From NCBI RefSeq assembly GCF_030163795.1, contig NZ_JASJOF010000002.1, positions 62,001-126,000 on the forward strand: a stretch of 64,000 bases of DNA. Reading direction: 5' to 3'. Made by a program: the position numbers and the translations under genes. Positions within the stretch are counted from its first letter, which is position 1. Each line of letters opens with the position of its first letter. The notes beneath the pieces were generated by a model, which ran no database searches, was not told where the DNA came from, and saw only the letters and a list, made by a program, of their open reading frames with translations. This document shows, piece by piece, positions 9,279 through 17,766 of the stretch. This DNA comes from Roseicyclus marinus. GTDB lineage: Bacteria > Pseudomonadota > Alphaproteobacteria > Rhodobacterales > Rhodobacteraceae.

Positions 9279-9764
9279 CTCCTGGTCCTCCAATCTGAGG
9301 GGCAAATCTACCCCAGTTGGTGGACCACTTCAGTGGGGGCAATCCACCTACGACACTCGCAAATGCTACGATGCCATCGCTGACCGCGGCGCCCATGCCG
9401 TCATCCCGCCCCGCAAAAACGCCAAACCGTGGAAGACTGGCACCGCAGGAGCCATGGCCCGAAACGAGGCCCTGCGCGCAGCGAAATACCTTGGCGAGGC
9501 CCTCTGGCGACGATGGAGCGGATACCACCGCCGAAGCTGCGTCGAGACGAAAATGCACTGCGTGAACCGAAGGTCCGCCAAGCGAAACTTCTGGGCCAGC
9601 AGCTCATGGCGCGAGACTTTGATCGCCAGGTCGCCGAGCTTCATGTCCGTGTCGCCGTACTGAACGGCTACACCGCGCTCGGCATACCTGTCACAGAGGC
9701 CGCAGGATAAGTCTGTCCGGGGAAAGGGTAGCCCCGGCCGTCAGCCGATTTTTGCAACAGAGCC

Positions 9765-9892
9765 CTACGTCACTATCCGATTTTCCGGGAGCAGCTCATA
9801 TTGCTTTGCACAGGGGAGATTAGTCCGTTAGAGCATCGACAACACATAAGGCCGAGCCGGTCGATCCAACACATATTGTGAACGAGCCACCC
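9765..9892 (+). promoter_or_regulatory. Upstream region of the polysaccharide export genes
   Basis: This 128-nt non-coding stretch is all that separates the IS5 right end from the permease gene. It must hold the current promoter unless transcription enters from the IS nest. No convincing -35/-10 pair or strong ribosome-binding site is visible. Confidence 0.3.
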
Positions 9893-10702
9893 ATGAGTGA
9901 TAAAATCAGCCGTGACATTTCCAGCGCCTTGCGGACGATCTGGAGGCAACGACGCCTTTTGATCAACACCACACGTGCAGACATTCAGAACCAGTTTGCA
10001 GGAACAGCGCTGGGATTGCTCTGGGTCGTCCTAGGTCCAATGACGCTGCTGGCGCTTTATACGATTATCTATGCCTTTATCTTCAGAGTGCGGGTACCAG
10101 ACTACACGGTGCAGGAATATATCCTGAACGTTTTCTCCGGCCTTGTTCCATTCCTTGCTTTCAGCCAGGCACTTGCAATGTCCGCGACAGTCATGAGGCG
10201 CGATCAGAAACTGCTCTTCAGCAGCTATCCGAACATTTTTATTCCCATCAAGGCGGTGCTGACCTCTTATGTAATCGTTGGCGTAGGCACGCTGTTGATT
10301 TTTTTGGGCGATCTGGCGGTCTCTGAAGTCACCTGGACCTTGCTCTTGGTTCCGATCGTAATGCTGCTGCAAATGATCTTCTCAATCGGCATCGGGATGA
10401 TCATCGCGCTGTTCTCGGTTGTGCTGAAAGACATCGAAGTGATGATACAGTACATCACCATTGCGTTGCTTGTGATCACGCCAATCGCTTACACGCCGGA
10501 AATGATCCCCAGCGGGTTGAAACCGCTGCTCTATGTCAACCCGCTTTTCTATTTCACCTATTCCAACCAGTATCTGATCTTAGTAAACGAGCTGCCGCCT
10601 ATCCATATCATGGTGATTGCAACCTTCCTTTCCGCATCTGCATTTTTCACCGGATTGTGGTTCTTTACACGAGCGCGGCAGGCGCTCAATGATCTTCTAT
10701 GA
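9893..10702 (+). CDS. ABC-2 type polysaccharide export permease (Wzm/KpsM-like)
   Basis: A 269-residue membrane protein with six hydrophobic segments, including LLWVVLGPMTLLALYTIIYAFIF, SYVIVGVGTLLIFLGDLAV and IMVIATFLSASAFFTGLWFF. The family word IQNQFAGTALGLLWVVLGP near the N-terminus is typical of Wzm/RkpT/KpsM permeases that pass lipid-linked or capsular polysaccharide across the inner membrane. I chose the ATG at 9893; a GTG at 9878 would add MNEPP. Its stop overlaps the start of the ATPase gene by 4 nt (ATGA), so the two are translationally coupled and surely form one exporter. Confidence 0.9.
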   Translation: MSDKISRDISSALRTIWRQRRLLINTTRADIQNQFAGTALGLLWVVLGPMTLLALYTIIYAFIFRVRVPDYTVQEYILNVFSGLVPFLAFSQALAMSATVMRRDQKLLFSSYPNIFIPIKAVLTSYVIVGVGTLLIFLGDLAVSEVTWTLLLVPIVMLLQMIFSIGIGMIIALFSVVLKDIEVMIQYITIALLVITPIAYTPEMIPSGLKPLLYVNPLFYFTYSNQYLILVNELPPIHIMVIATFLSASAFFTGLWFFTRARQALNDLL

Positions 10703-12057
10703 TCAGGACGTGGTCGATGCTGTATGCTCCAGAGCACAATGAACCAAGTGACGACGTCGCAATTCAGATAACCGGCTTGCACAAGTTCTATCCGGTTTTT
10801 CCTTCGGCCAGGCATCGCCTGCGCTATCTGAACTCTGCCATTTTTGGCGGTATGGAGCGTGCCATTGAACATGCTGAGAAGGTGCGGGCCATCAACGGGC
10901 TCTCCCTGACGATCCGGCGCGGCGAACGCGTTGGGATCATCGGGCGCAATGGCGCCGGAAAAAGTACCCTCCTGAAGCTGCTTGCCGGCGGCTTCAAGCC
11001 AAATAAGGGCACAATAGAGATCAATGGTGAAATCTATTCTCTAATGCCCGGAAATGTCTCGTTTTCCGCAGAGATGTCCGCACATGACAATGCCCGCAAC
11101 TATCTGGCGCAATTCGGATTTGATAATGAGACCATCACCGAGAAAACCCGTGAGATCGAGGAATTTGTCGAGCTTGGTAACTATTTCTATCAGCCTTTGA
11201 AGAACTATTCTCTGGGCATGCGCGTGCGCACGGAGTTTGCCGCAGCCACATGTCTGAACGCTGAGATCTTGATTATCGACGAGGTTCTTGGCGCAGGCGA
11301 TGCGTATTGGACCGCAAAATGCGCACGCCGCATGGAAGAGCTGTGCCGACAGGGGCGCACCTTGCTCTTTGTGTCTCACGCGCTCGATCAGGTGATGAAA
11401 TTCTGTGAACGCTGCATTTGGATCGATCAGGGCAATGTGGTCATGGAAGGCTCCAGCTTTGAAGTCAGCCGCCGCTATGAGGGCTTTCTAGAGCGGTTGA
11501 GCTGGCATACAGGCGATGTGGAAGACAAACAGGCTGTCCTAGAAGAGATCGTACCTAATCTGGGCGATGTGACCCTGCCTGCCAGCGGTCAGGACGTAGT
11601 GCGCTGGCCTGGTCTGGGTGAGGTGGAATTCACCGGCATCTGGATCAATGATCAGGGGGTGAGCGCTGCCGAGATGACTGTGAATGACATACTGGAGCTG
11701 CGCCTCGGGCTGGCTGTAAAAACAGAAGCCTCCCGTGTGCTGCGTATCGTGGTGACCTTCTGGGACGGCCATGGCAAGCGGGTGGCTATTTTGGAAAACA
11801 CCGCCCTCACCTTGCAGGGCGCGGGTGAGATCACAGCAAGCCTCAGCCGGGGGCAATTGGGGGCGGGCAGCTATATGCTGACCTTCTCGCTTTTTTCGCT
11901 TGATGCCGGGGGCAGCACGGCAAGAGAAAGCGCATCACGCCAAGATGTGATTTACAAATCTGTCGCCTTGACAGTGCTGCCATCTTCCCGGACGTCTGAA
12001 ACTTGCTTGGACGGCTACAGATTTGGCGTGCATCTGTCCGGCGCGCCTTGCACATGA
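10699..12057 (+). CDS. ABC transporter ATP-binding protein with Wzt-type C-terminal domain
   Basis: A 452-residue protein: ABC ATPase (Walker A GRNGAGKST, signature YSLGMRVR, Walker B ILIIDEVLGAGD, switch His in LLFVSHALDQ), followed by about 190 residues whose beta-rich pattern (GEVEFTGIWINDQG, ILRLGLAVK-like strands, GAGSYMLTFSLFS) fits the Wzt C-terminal carbohydrate-binding domain that recognises the modified end of an O-antigen chain. It pairs with the overlapping permease at 9893. The separate ATPase at 4145-5488 shares the fold but has a different C-terminal domain, so the locus encodes two Wzt-like subunits for one visible permease. Confidence 0.9.
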   Translation: MIRTWSMLYAPEHNEPSDDVAIQITGLHKFYPVFPSARHRLRYLNSAIFGGMERAIEHAEKVRAINGLSLTIRRGERVGIIGRNGAGKSTLLKLLAGGFKPNKGTIEINGEIYSLMPGNVSFSAEMSAHDNARNYLAQFGFDNETITEKTREIEEFVELGNYFYQPLKNYSLGMRVRTEFAAATCLNAEILIIDEVLGAGDAYWTAKCARRMEELCRQGRTLLFVSHALDQVMKFCERCIWIDQGNVVMEGSSFEVSRRYEGFLERLSWHTGDVEDKQAVLEEIVPNLGDVTLPASGQDVVRWPGLGEVEFTGIWINDQGVSAAEMTVNDILELRLGLAVKTEASRVLRIVVTFWDGHGKRVAILENTALTLQGAGEITASLSRGQLGAGSYMLTFSLFSLDAGGSTARESASRQDVIYKSVALTVLPSSRTSETCLDGYRFGVHLSGAPCT

Positions 12058-12087
12058 CAGGGTTTTGAAGAACGTGGCAAGAGATCG

Positions 12088-12534
12088 ATGAAATTTCTGA
12101 AGCGCCGCAAGGCGGACCCCAAGGACAGCGCCGGGCAACGTGCCGAGCCCGCTTTGCCGCTTCTGAACTGCCGAGAAAACTTTGATCCAGAGGCGCTTGC
12201 CGGCAATCTGCCCGCCCTGGCGGGCCAGATCAGCGAGGCAGCGACCGCGCTGCAAGGGCGCGCGCAGAACTAGCTCTACGAGATTGCCTATAAGGCGCAG
12301 ATGCTTGCCACCTATTTTGCCCATATCTCGCTGGGCGCCCGCAACGAAATCTACAGCGACACGATCAGCCATAGTGCGCAGCGCCTGCAGATGTTCACTC
12401 AGATTCATAATCTACTCATGAAGCAACTTGCCTCCGATATCCCCTATGTCTACGAGACCGGCTATCTACATCAGGGAAACGACGGGCTGGTGCTGATGGG
12501 ATCGCGCGATGCCGAGCATCGCTATCATAATTAG
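12088..12534 (+). pseudogene. Unknown glycan-locus gene, broken by a TAG codon and truncated by an IS end
   Basis: An open frame starts at ATG 12088 after AAGAGATCG. It runs 61 codons to a TAG at 12271, then continues in the same frame (LYEIAYKAQMLATYFAHISLG, later VYETGYLHQGNDG) to a stop at 12532-12534. That final stop lies at the border of a sequence resembling the IS1182-type left end, so the true 3' part is gone. The position 30 nt after the Wzt gene suggests it once belonged to the export operon. I do not recognise the family. A genuine upstream gene of 61 codons is possible, but the unbroken frame after the TAG argues for a nonsense mutation. Confidence 0.6.
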
Positions 12535-12583
12535 CCCGGCCTGAAGAAGTCACAACGCATTGATTTTGTTTTATGATGTGCAG
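12533..12583 (+). mobile_element. IS1182-type left-end remnant
   Basis: The stretch starting CCGGCCTGAAGAAGTC resembles the left end of the intact IS1182-type element at 30439 (CCGGTCTGAACAAGTC), with the following CGCAACGC/TGATTTT similarity. It is about 50 nt long and is cut off by the IS21 element. Confidence 0.55.
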
Positions 12584-12679
12584 TGTTGATTTCCACGCAG
12601 AACTGAGCCGGGTTTTCCGTCGAGAAGTGAGCCACCTCTGATTATGGATTTTGGGTCAGTCGTGGGTCAAGGACGGGTT

Positions 12680-13450
12680 TCACTCCTTCTTTTTGGTGGC
12701 TGCGGCGGCTGAGCTTGCCTTGAACCGGAAGCTGTCGTTTCCGGTTTCAAGGATGTGACAGCGGTGGGTGAGGCGGTCGAGCAGCGCGGTGGTCATCTTG
12801 GCATCGCCGAAGACTGTGGCCCATTCGCTGAAGCTCAGGTTCGTCGTGATGACGACGCTGGTTCGCTCGTAGAGTTTGCTGAGCAGATGGAACAGCAGCG
12901 CCCCGCCTGATGCACTGAACGGCAGGTATCCGAGCTCGTCCAGGATGACGAGGTCGAGCTTGGTCAGGCTCTCGGCGATATGCCCGGCCTTTCCTTTGGC
13001 CTTTTCCTGCTCGAGGGTATTGACCAACTCGATGGTCGAGAAGAAGCGCACCTTGCGACGATGGTGCTCCACGGCCTGGATGCCAAGGGCGGTTGCGACG
13101 TGCGTCTTGCCGGTGCCCGGGCCTCCGATCAGGACGATGTTCTGGGCAGCATCCATGAACTCGCAGCGATGGAGGGTTCGTACGGTGGCCTCGTTGATCT
13201 CGCTGGCCGCAAAGTCAAAGCCGGATAGGTCTTTGTAGGCCGGGAAGCGTGCCGCCTTCATGTGATACGCGATGGAACGGACCTCGCGTTCGGCCAGTTC
13301 GGCCTTCAGCAGTTGCGACAGGATCGGTATGGCCGCCTCGAAGGCAGGGGCCCCCTGTTCGATGAGATCCTCAACGGCTTGGGCCATGCCATACATCTTC
13401 AAGCTACGCAGCATGATGACGATGGCTGCGGCGGCAGGGTCATGACGCAT
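12680..13450 (-). CDS. istB: IS21 helper ATPase IstB
   Basis: A 256-residue AAA+ protein that assists the IstA transposase in target choice. Walker [10 protein letters not shown] and Walker [18 protein letters not shown] are clear, and the C-terminal words [18 protein letters not shown] and [16 protein letters not shown] are family landmarks. The start is ATG 13450 (MRHDPAAAA), which overlaps the istA stop by 11 nt; starts further upstream would run deep into istA. The gene is intact. The istB fragment at 5600-5814 comes from a different IS21 copy, since it is diverged. Confidence 0.92.
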   Translation of the reverse strand: MRHDPAAAAIVIMLRSLKMYGMAQAVEDLIEQGAPAFEAAIPILSQLLKAELAEREVRSIAYHMKAARFPAYKDLSGFDFAASEINEATVRTLHRCEFMDAAQNIVLIGGPGTGKTHVATALGIQAVEHHRRKVRFFSTIELVNTLEQEKAKGKAGHIAESLTKLDLVILDELGYLPFSASGGALLFHLLSKLYERTSVVITTNLSFSEWATVFGDAKMTTALLDRLTHRCHILETGNDSFRFKASSAAAATKKKE

Positions 13451-14975
13451 GGTGACCTCCCGCAGCGATCTGGCTGCGCAGGACATCATAGCGCTCGACA
13501 TTGGCCTTGGGCTCACGCCGTAGGGTCAGCGCTTGTGGGGTATCCAGCGGTGGGCCATCGATGACCTTGGCGTCGACCAGGCGGTGCAGGATGTTCAGCA
13601 CATGCGTCTTGGTCGGCACGCCCTCGGCCAAGGCCAATTCCACGGCAGTCAGCACGGCCTGCTCATCGTGGTGCAGCACCAAGGCAAGGATGTCGACCAT
13701 CTCGCGATCGCCGCCGGGCTTGCGGAGCATTTGGTCCTGCAACTGCCTGAAGGCCGCCGGCAACTCCAGGAATGGCGCCCCATTCCGAAGTGCCCCAGGC
13801 TTGCGCTGCACCACTGCCAGGTAATGTCGCCAGTCGTAGATTGTCTTCGCAGGGTGCTTGTGACTGCGCTCGATCACCCGCGTATGTTCGCACAGGACAT
13901 TGCCCTCGGCCGCCACGATCAGCCGGTCGGGATAGACCCGAAGACTGACGGGCCGGTTCGCAAAAGATGCCGGAACGCTGTAACGGTTACGCTCGAAGCT
14001 GATCAGACAGGTGGGCGAGACGCGCTTGCTTACCTCGACGAAGCCGTCAAAGGCGACCGGCAGGGGCATCAGGGCGGCCCGTTCCTCAGCCCAGACATCC
14101 GCGATTGTTCCGGGCAATGTGCCATGGGCAGTCTCGCGCCAGAGCGCGATGCACCGCTGTTCGAGCCACATGTTCAATGCAGTCAGGTCGGGGAAGTCCG
14201 GCATGGATTGAAGCATTTGATGACGAGAGTCGCGGACGTTCTTCTCGACCTGCCCCTTCTCCCACCCCGCCGCTGGATTGCAAAACTCGGGCTCGAAGAC
14301 GTAGTGGTTCGCCATCGCCAAGAAGCGGATGTTGACCTTCCGCTCCTTGCCGCGACCGACACGATCCACCGCCGTCCGCATGTTGTCGTAAATGCCGCGC
14401 TCAGGCACACCGCCAAAGACCCTGAACGCGTGCCAGTGGGCATCAAACAGCATCTCGTGGGTCTGCAAGGGATAGGCCCGCACAAGGAAGGCCCGGCTGT
14501 GCGACAGCTTGATGTGGGCGACCTGGAGCTTCATGCGATCGCCGCCGACAACCGCATGGTCCTCACTCCAGTCAAACTGGAACGCCTCGCCAGGGCGGAA
14601 AGCCAAGGGCACGAAGGTCCCACGGCCCGTGGTTTGTTGCTCGCGATGCCGCTCGGCGCGCCATTGCCGCGCAAAGGCCGCTACACGATTGTAGGAGCCC
14701 GTGAAGCCCAGTGTCACCAAATCGGCATGCATATTCTTCAGCGTCTGCCGTTCCTTGCGTGGCCTGCCGGCATTGGTCTTCAGCCAGCCCGCAAGCTTTT
14801 CGGCAAAGGGATCAAGCTTGCTCGGCCGATCCGGCGTCGCAAACTTGGGCTCGATCGTATCCGCCGCCAGGTGTTTGGCCACGGTGTTGCGCGACAGGCC
14901 CGTGCGGCGCGAAATCTCCCGGATCGAAAGCTTCTGCCGCAAGTGCATCCGGCGGATGATGTTCAAAAGTCCCAT
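13440..14975 (-). CDS. istA: IS21 transposase IstA
   Basis: A 511-residue transposase. An N-terminal helix-turn-helix ([22 protein letters not shown]) is followed by a DDE integrase core ([12 protein letters not shown] for the first Asp, [13 protein letters not shown] for the second, [13 protein letters not shown] for the Glu) and a C-terminal domain with [23 protein letters not shown]. The start is ATG 14975 ([10 protein letters not shown]); the longer frame reaching 15035 runs into the terminal repeats. Intact and coupled to istB. Confidence 0.92.
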   Translation of the reverse strand: MGLLNIIRRMHLRQKLSIREISRRTGLSRNTVAKHLAADTIEPKFATPDRPSKLDPFAEKLAGWLKTNAGRPRKERQTLKNMHADLVTLGFTGSYNRVAAFARQWRAERHREQQTTGRGTFVPLAFRPGEAFQFDWSEDHAVVGGDRMKLQVAHIKLSHSRAFLVRAYPLQTHEMLFDAHWHAFRVFGGVPERGIYDNMRTAVDRVGRGKERKVNIRFLAMANHYVFEPEFCNPAAGWEKGQVEKNVRDSRHQMLQSMPDFPDLTALNMWLEQRCIALWRETAHGTLPGTIADVWAEERAALMPLPVAFDGFVEVSKRVSPTCLISFERNRYSVPASFANRPVSLRVYPDRLIVAAEGNVLCEHTRVIERSHKHPAKTIYDWRHYLAVVQRKPGALRNGAPFLELPAAFRQLQDQMLRKPGGDREMVDILALVLHHDEQAVLTAVELALAEGVPTKTHVLNILHRLVDAKVIDGPPLDTPQALTLRREPKANVERYDVLRSQIAAGGHHAS

Positions 14976-15159
14976 GTGGATCACTCCGTTGCCCCCGATG
15001 CTCGTCGCGTTCGGGGGAAGGTTCACATGGCTCAATTCTCAGTGGAAATTATGCGCCTACCCGGCTCAGTTCTGGGTGGAAATCAACACCACGGTGGCTG
15101 GGTTCGTGGGAATGCTCCTTCTGCAAACTAGGACCAGTATACGGTCCCTTCTCAGGAGC

Positions 15160-15372
15160 GGGGCCGTCTTCCCCATCAACGCACGGCTCCGTAACGAATG
15201 CCTGAACGAGCACCTCTTCGTCGGGCTGCGCCATGCCCGCCAATTGATTGCGGCATGGCGCAACGACTACAATCACCACCGCCCGCACACGAGCCTCGAT
15301 GGGCTCACGCAACGGGAATAATTCAACCGGTCAGAGAAGGACCAAACACGGAACCGACTTAACTTCTGATCG
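15160..15372 (+). pseudogene. IS3-family (IS407-like) orfB C-terminal fragment
   Basis: The frame reads NARLRNECLNEHLFVGLRHA then RNDYNHHRPHTSLDGLT, the very end of an IS3-family integrase including the region just after its catalytic Glu. A TAA interrupts it at the GLTQRE(stop)FNRSEKDQ point. The 5' part is missing and the left border is the IS21 element region (15089-15159 holds nothing I recognise). Confidence 0.8.
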
Positions 15373-15403
15373 AGGACAATCCGGGGATCAGGTCAGCTTC
15401 TCC

Positions 15404-15485
15404 AGCTTCCCAGCCATCTCCTGGTCCTCCAATTTGAGGAGCAAATCTACCCCGGTTGGTGGACCACTTCAGTGGGGGCACTCCA
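15404..15485 (-). repeat. Solo right end of the IS3 element seen at 6471-9346
   Basis: This 82-nt piece repeats the right terminus of that element, from the orfA start region (CTTCCCAGCCATCTCCTGG) through GGACCACTTCAGTGGGGG and the terminal repeat. The rest of the element is absent. It directly abuts the sulfotransferase gene end. Confidence 0.85.
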
Positions 15486-15509
15486 GTCAATCCATTTTTT
15501 ATCTTAACA

Positions 15510-16319
15510 TTATTCATCCAGTCCAGATAGCTTAAATAGGCGATGCCGATAATCGGCGACGATTGCCTCAGATAGATCAAGCGGATAACCCCATCTTTCT
15601 AAATAACCTGAAAACCGCCTATTAACATCTGCCAAGATGTGACTGGGCATCTCTTCAAGGAAATTTCCCCAGCCGCCTGTTCTAAAATGAGACGTTTCAA
15701 CTCTGTACCGGATATCCAGTCCCTCCTTTTTGAGTTTACTTAATTGATGTTGCTCAACACAGTAGTGTAAATGTTTGTGATCAACATCATACCCCAAACG
15801 CCGCAATAATCGGCTGAACTCATGCTGTGGGCTGGCGTTCAAACGCTCATAGCGAACAATTGGAACACCACGTGCTGCAAATTCCTCTGCGAATGTATGA
15901 AGGCGATGGGCCGGTACACAGCGTGACAAAAACCACTCATAGTAAAACGCATCAAAGTCATCGTAATAGCTTCGCGTCATCGAGCGCCGCCACTGATCCG
16001 TGTTGGCATAGTGAAAATAAGACACGATTATGTCCCGAATATCACGAATCAAGCAAATACCGCTTACGAAATCAGTTCGCTCTCTCATATATGATTCGAA
16101 GGGGTCATGAATTGACAGGACGCCACCGATATTGAACTCATCAACTGTCAATACAGGACTTACATCAAAATATTTGCAAAGAAGGGATTGCACCCAAGTA
16201 TTACCGCACTTAGGGATGCCAAAAATAACGAGCTTCCCGTTTTGTACTTCACGAAAATCAGGAGGAAATACATCATAGTTAATTGATTGCGGATCAAGCA
16301 TCATTTCATTTACAGTCAT
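15510..16319 (-). CDS. PAPS-dependent sulfotransferase
   Basis: A 269-residue protein with both PAPS-binding signatures of cytosolic-type sulfotransferases: the 5'-phosphosulfate loop GIPKCGNTWVQSLL (about residues 34-47) and the 3'-phosphate site RDIRDIIVSYFHY (about 93-105). The family moves sulfate from PAPS to a hydroxyl or amino group. In this neighbourhood a carbohydrate acceptor is likely, but unproven. ATG 16319 is preceded by GGGGGGTG. The gene is clearly AT-richer than the high-GC genes of the window and is walled in by IS pieces on the right-to-left side, suggesting separate acquisition together with the methyltransferase upstream. Confidence 0.85.
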   Translation of the reverse strand: MTVNEMMLDPQSINYDVFPPDFREVQNGKLVIFGIPKCGNTWVQSLLCKYFDVSPVLTVDEFNIGGVLSIHDPFESYMRERTDFVSGICLIRDIRDIIVSYFHYANTDQWRRSMTRSYYDDFDAFYYEWFLSRCVPAHRLHTFAEEFAARGVPIVRYERLNASPQHEFSRLLRRLGYDVDHKHLHYCVEQHQLSKLKKEGLDIRYRVETSHFRTGGWGNFLEEMPSHILADVNRRFSGYLERWGYPLDLSEAIVADYRHRLFKLSGLDE

Positions 16320-16385
16320 CTAACACCCCCCATCGGTATCGATTAAAAAATATGTAACCCCAACGCAGATCATTACACTAAATTC

Positions 16386-17420
16386 TCAAATTGGCGCACG
16401 AAAGAAAAACGTCGTTCGGCGCCTATCGCGTGCAGGAAGGTTAAAGACACGCCGCCCATCCAATGCCTGCAACCCTTTGATCTCGTAAATATAGTGGATC
16501 CACTTCCAATGCGGCAATAGATCATGGTCGTATACGTAAAGGCTTGGATCCGTTTCATCATGTCGAGCCATGACATCAAAGCCGGCATCTCTGAAAGCCT
16601 GCTCAACAGTATTCGGCTGCCGCAAGATATGATAGCTAAACTCATCAAGCTGAACACGCACAAGCGTTCCTAGCGTTGGCTCCGTTGACCTGTCAATTAT
16701 TACTAAACCACCAGGATTTGTTATCTCGAGGAGCTGACGTGCGAAAGCACTTAACTCGTCGCAAAACATGATACACGCTCTCCCCATGACAACGTCGAAT
16801 TTTCGTCCAACTTTGTCAAACAAATTGTCTTTGTTTAAGTCATAGTGTTCTACACGATCAAATCCATGATGTTTGCGCGCATAGTCCAACGCAGATTGAT
16901 TGATTTCGGTGAACGAAGTTGACATCGAAAAAGAGTCGGCATACCATTTTGCAAAATGCCCATTGCCACCCGAGATGTCTAGCAAACTCTTACCTTTTAA
17001 CGGCAAACCCTTTGGAGAAACGAAGCGCTCGTGGAACTCTTGCGCCTCCTCAATGGCCAATTTGACATGTATGTCCGTTGTGAAGTAATCATACATCTTG
17101 GCTTCATCGAGGTGGATCTGCTTTTTTAGGTCGTCGTATGGCAACCAACGTAGGGGATATCGCTCTCTTTGAATTGGCCTTGCATCACCACATGCGATAC
17201 AGACATGCCAAAAACGTTTGTAAGTGGAGATTGAGATAAAAGATTGCCCATCGCAATTTTTACATGAATTGTACTTCGCAAGCCCTGCTTTATTATTTCG
17301 CATGCGTGGAACCCTTTGCGAGCGGTTGTCCAATATGCCCAACCTCCGAAATAAGATCGAGCATAGCGCTATGCTATGCCCTGCTGGACTTGCAAGGTCA
17401 AGGACATGCACGCTACTCAT
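16386..17420 (-). CDS. Class I SAM-dependent methyltransferase with N-terminal zinc-ribbon-like motif
   Basis: The catalytic part has the SAM-binding motif I LLDISGGNGHFAKWY, an acidic loop YDLNKDNLFD, motif KFDVVMGRACIMF and the post-motif NPGGLVIIDRST. Ahead of it a CKNCDG...CIACGD double CxxC resembles the zinc-binding segment seen in sugar C-methyltransferase-like proteins. The start is uncertain: ATG 17420 (344 residues), ATG 17303 (305 residues, with AAAGGG upstream, starting just before the zinc motif), or an upstream ATG at 17498. It lies 66 nt before the sulfotransferase on the same strand, and the two are similarly AT-rich. The substrate is probably a sugar or small molecule; not identified. 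Confidence 0.7.
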   Translation of the reverse strand: MSSVHVLDLASPAGHSIALCSILFRRLGILDNRSQRVPRMRNNKAGLAKYNSCKNCDGQSFISISTYKRFWHVCIACGDARPIQRERYPLRWLPYDDLKKQIHLDEAKMYDYFTTDIHVKLAIEEAQEFHERFVSPKGLPLKGKSLLDISGGNGHFAKWYADSFSMSTSFTEINQSALDYARKHHGFDRVEHYDLNKDNLFDKVGRKFDVVMGRACIMFCDELSAFARQLLEITNPGGLVIIDRSTEPTLGTLVRVQLDEFSYHILRQPNTVEQAFRDAGFDVMARHDETDPSLYVYDHDLLPHWKWIHYIYEIKGLQALDGRRVFNLPARDRRRTTFFFRAPI

Positions 17421-17499
17421 AAGTCGATCTGCGGCGTTCGTTCGCATTTTTTGGCATTTATCGATATCTCTAAGTAGGCCCTTCTTCCGCATGAGCACA

Positions 17500-17766
17500 A
17501 TTCAGTGGACAGCTTGCCATGGGAAATGTCCCAGTCGATGTCGAACTTCTCAGATTGAAGGGTGGCGTTACTGTCCCTGAGCCGTAGGCTCGGGGTGTTC
17601 AATCCAACGGAGAGATGCAGTAACAGGGTGCGTCCAAGGAATTACCGTAGCGCATTAATCGAGCAGGTTTGGTGAGGTGTCGTTGCCCTTGGCACGCTGT
17701 TCGACCTGTCGCGGGGTCGTGCGATGAGGCGCGTCAAACGATTTATGGAAACGAAAGGGCAACAAT
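17500..17766. other. Non-coding stretch upstream of the methyltransferase
   Basis: No gene is supported here. A short minus frame (17417-17602) has no recognisable similarity. The right part leads into an IS110 fragment. It may contain the promoter of the methyltransferase-sulfotransferase pair, but no clear elements are visible. Confidence 0.4.

Larger units (their letters stand above)
6471..9346 (-). mobile_element. IS3-family element inserted in the IS5 transposase, itself interrupted by an IS1111 element
   Basis: Terminal inverted repeats run TGGAGTGCCCCCACTGA at the left (6471) and the reverse complement of TGGATTGCCCCCACTGA at the right (ending 9346), giving the TG...CA ends of IS3 elements. 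It carries orfA and orfB on the minus strand. Removing the 1.6-kb IS1111 insertion leaves about 1.25 kb, the usual size. An isolated right end of a very similar element lies at 15404-15485. The junctions with the IS5 gene leave a few extra bases, so I cannot state the target duplication exactly. Confidence 0.8.
5878..9710 (+). pseudogene. IS5-family transposase, multiply disrupted
   Basis: The N-terminal part (5878-6470) holds the family words QTTGFVESLLRLVGLDW and PDFSTLSRRQK, and the first catalytic Asp region LLIDGTGIKV. An in-frame TAG at 6259 follows, where relatives have Glu. Reading resumes after the IS3 insertion with YDTRKCYDAIADRG (9349 onward) and ends ALGIPVTEAAG at 9710. A 20-nt insertion at 9567-9586 breaks the frame between MHCV and LLGQQLMARDFDRQ. 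The protein is dead for three independent reasons: stop codon, IS insertion and short insertion. The 20-nt insertion is discussed under findings. Confidence 0.85.
5815..9764 (+). mobile_element. IS5-family (IS903-group-like) element interrupted by an IS3 element
   Basis: The ends are inverted copies beginning GGCTCTGTTGCA: left at 5815 and, as the reverse complement, ending at 9764. Between them runs a transposase of the IS5/IS903 type split by a 2.9-kb IS3 element (6471-9346). Without that insertion the element would be about 1.1 kb, normal for the group. I see no clean target duplication: the left flank is the istB fragment and the right flank is the upstream region of the permease gene, so the locus has been rearranged. 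Confidence 0.8.
12584..15088 (-). mobile_element. IS21-family element, apparently complete
   Basis: The left end at 12584 starts TGTTGATTTCCACGCAGAA and the right end at 15088 is the inverted TGTTGATTTCCACCCAGAA. A second internal repeat around CAGAACTGAGCC and GAGAA(G/T)TGAGCC is present at both ends, giving the multiple terminal repeats typical of IS21. istA and istB are both intact on the minus strand. Size is about 2.5 kb. I cannot identify a target duplication. Confidence 0.88.

Noticed and set aside
13533-15131. A 532-codon plus-strand frame opposite istA
   Set aside because: Antisense to an intact IstA with its catalytic motifs; no domain of its own.
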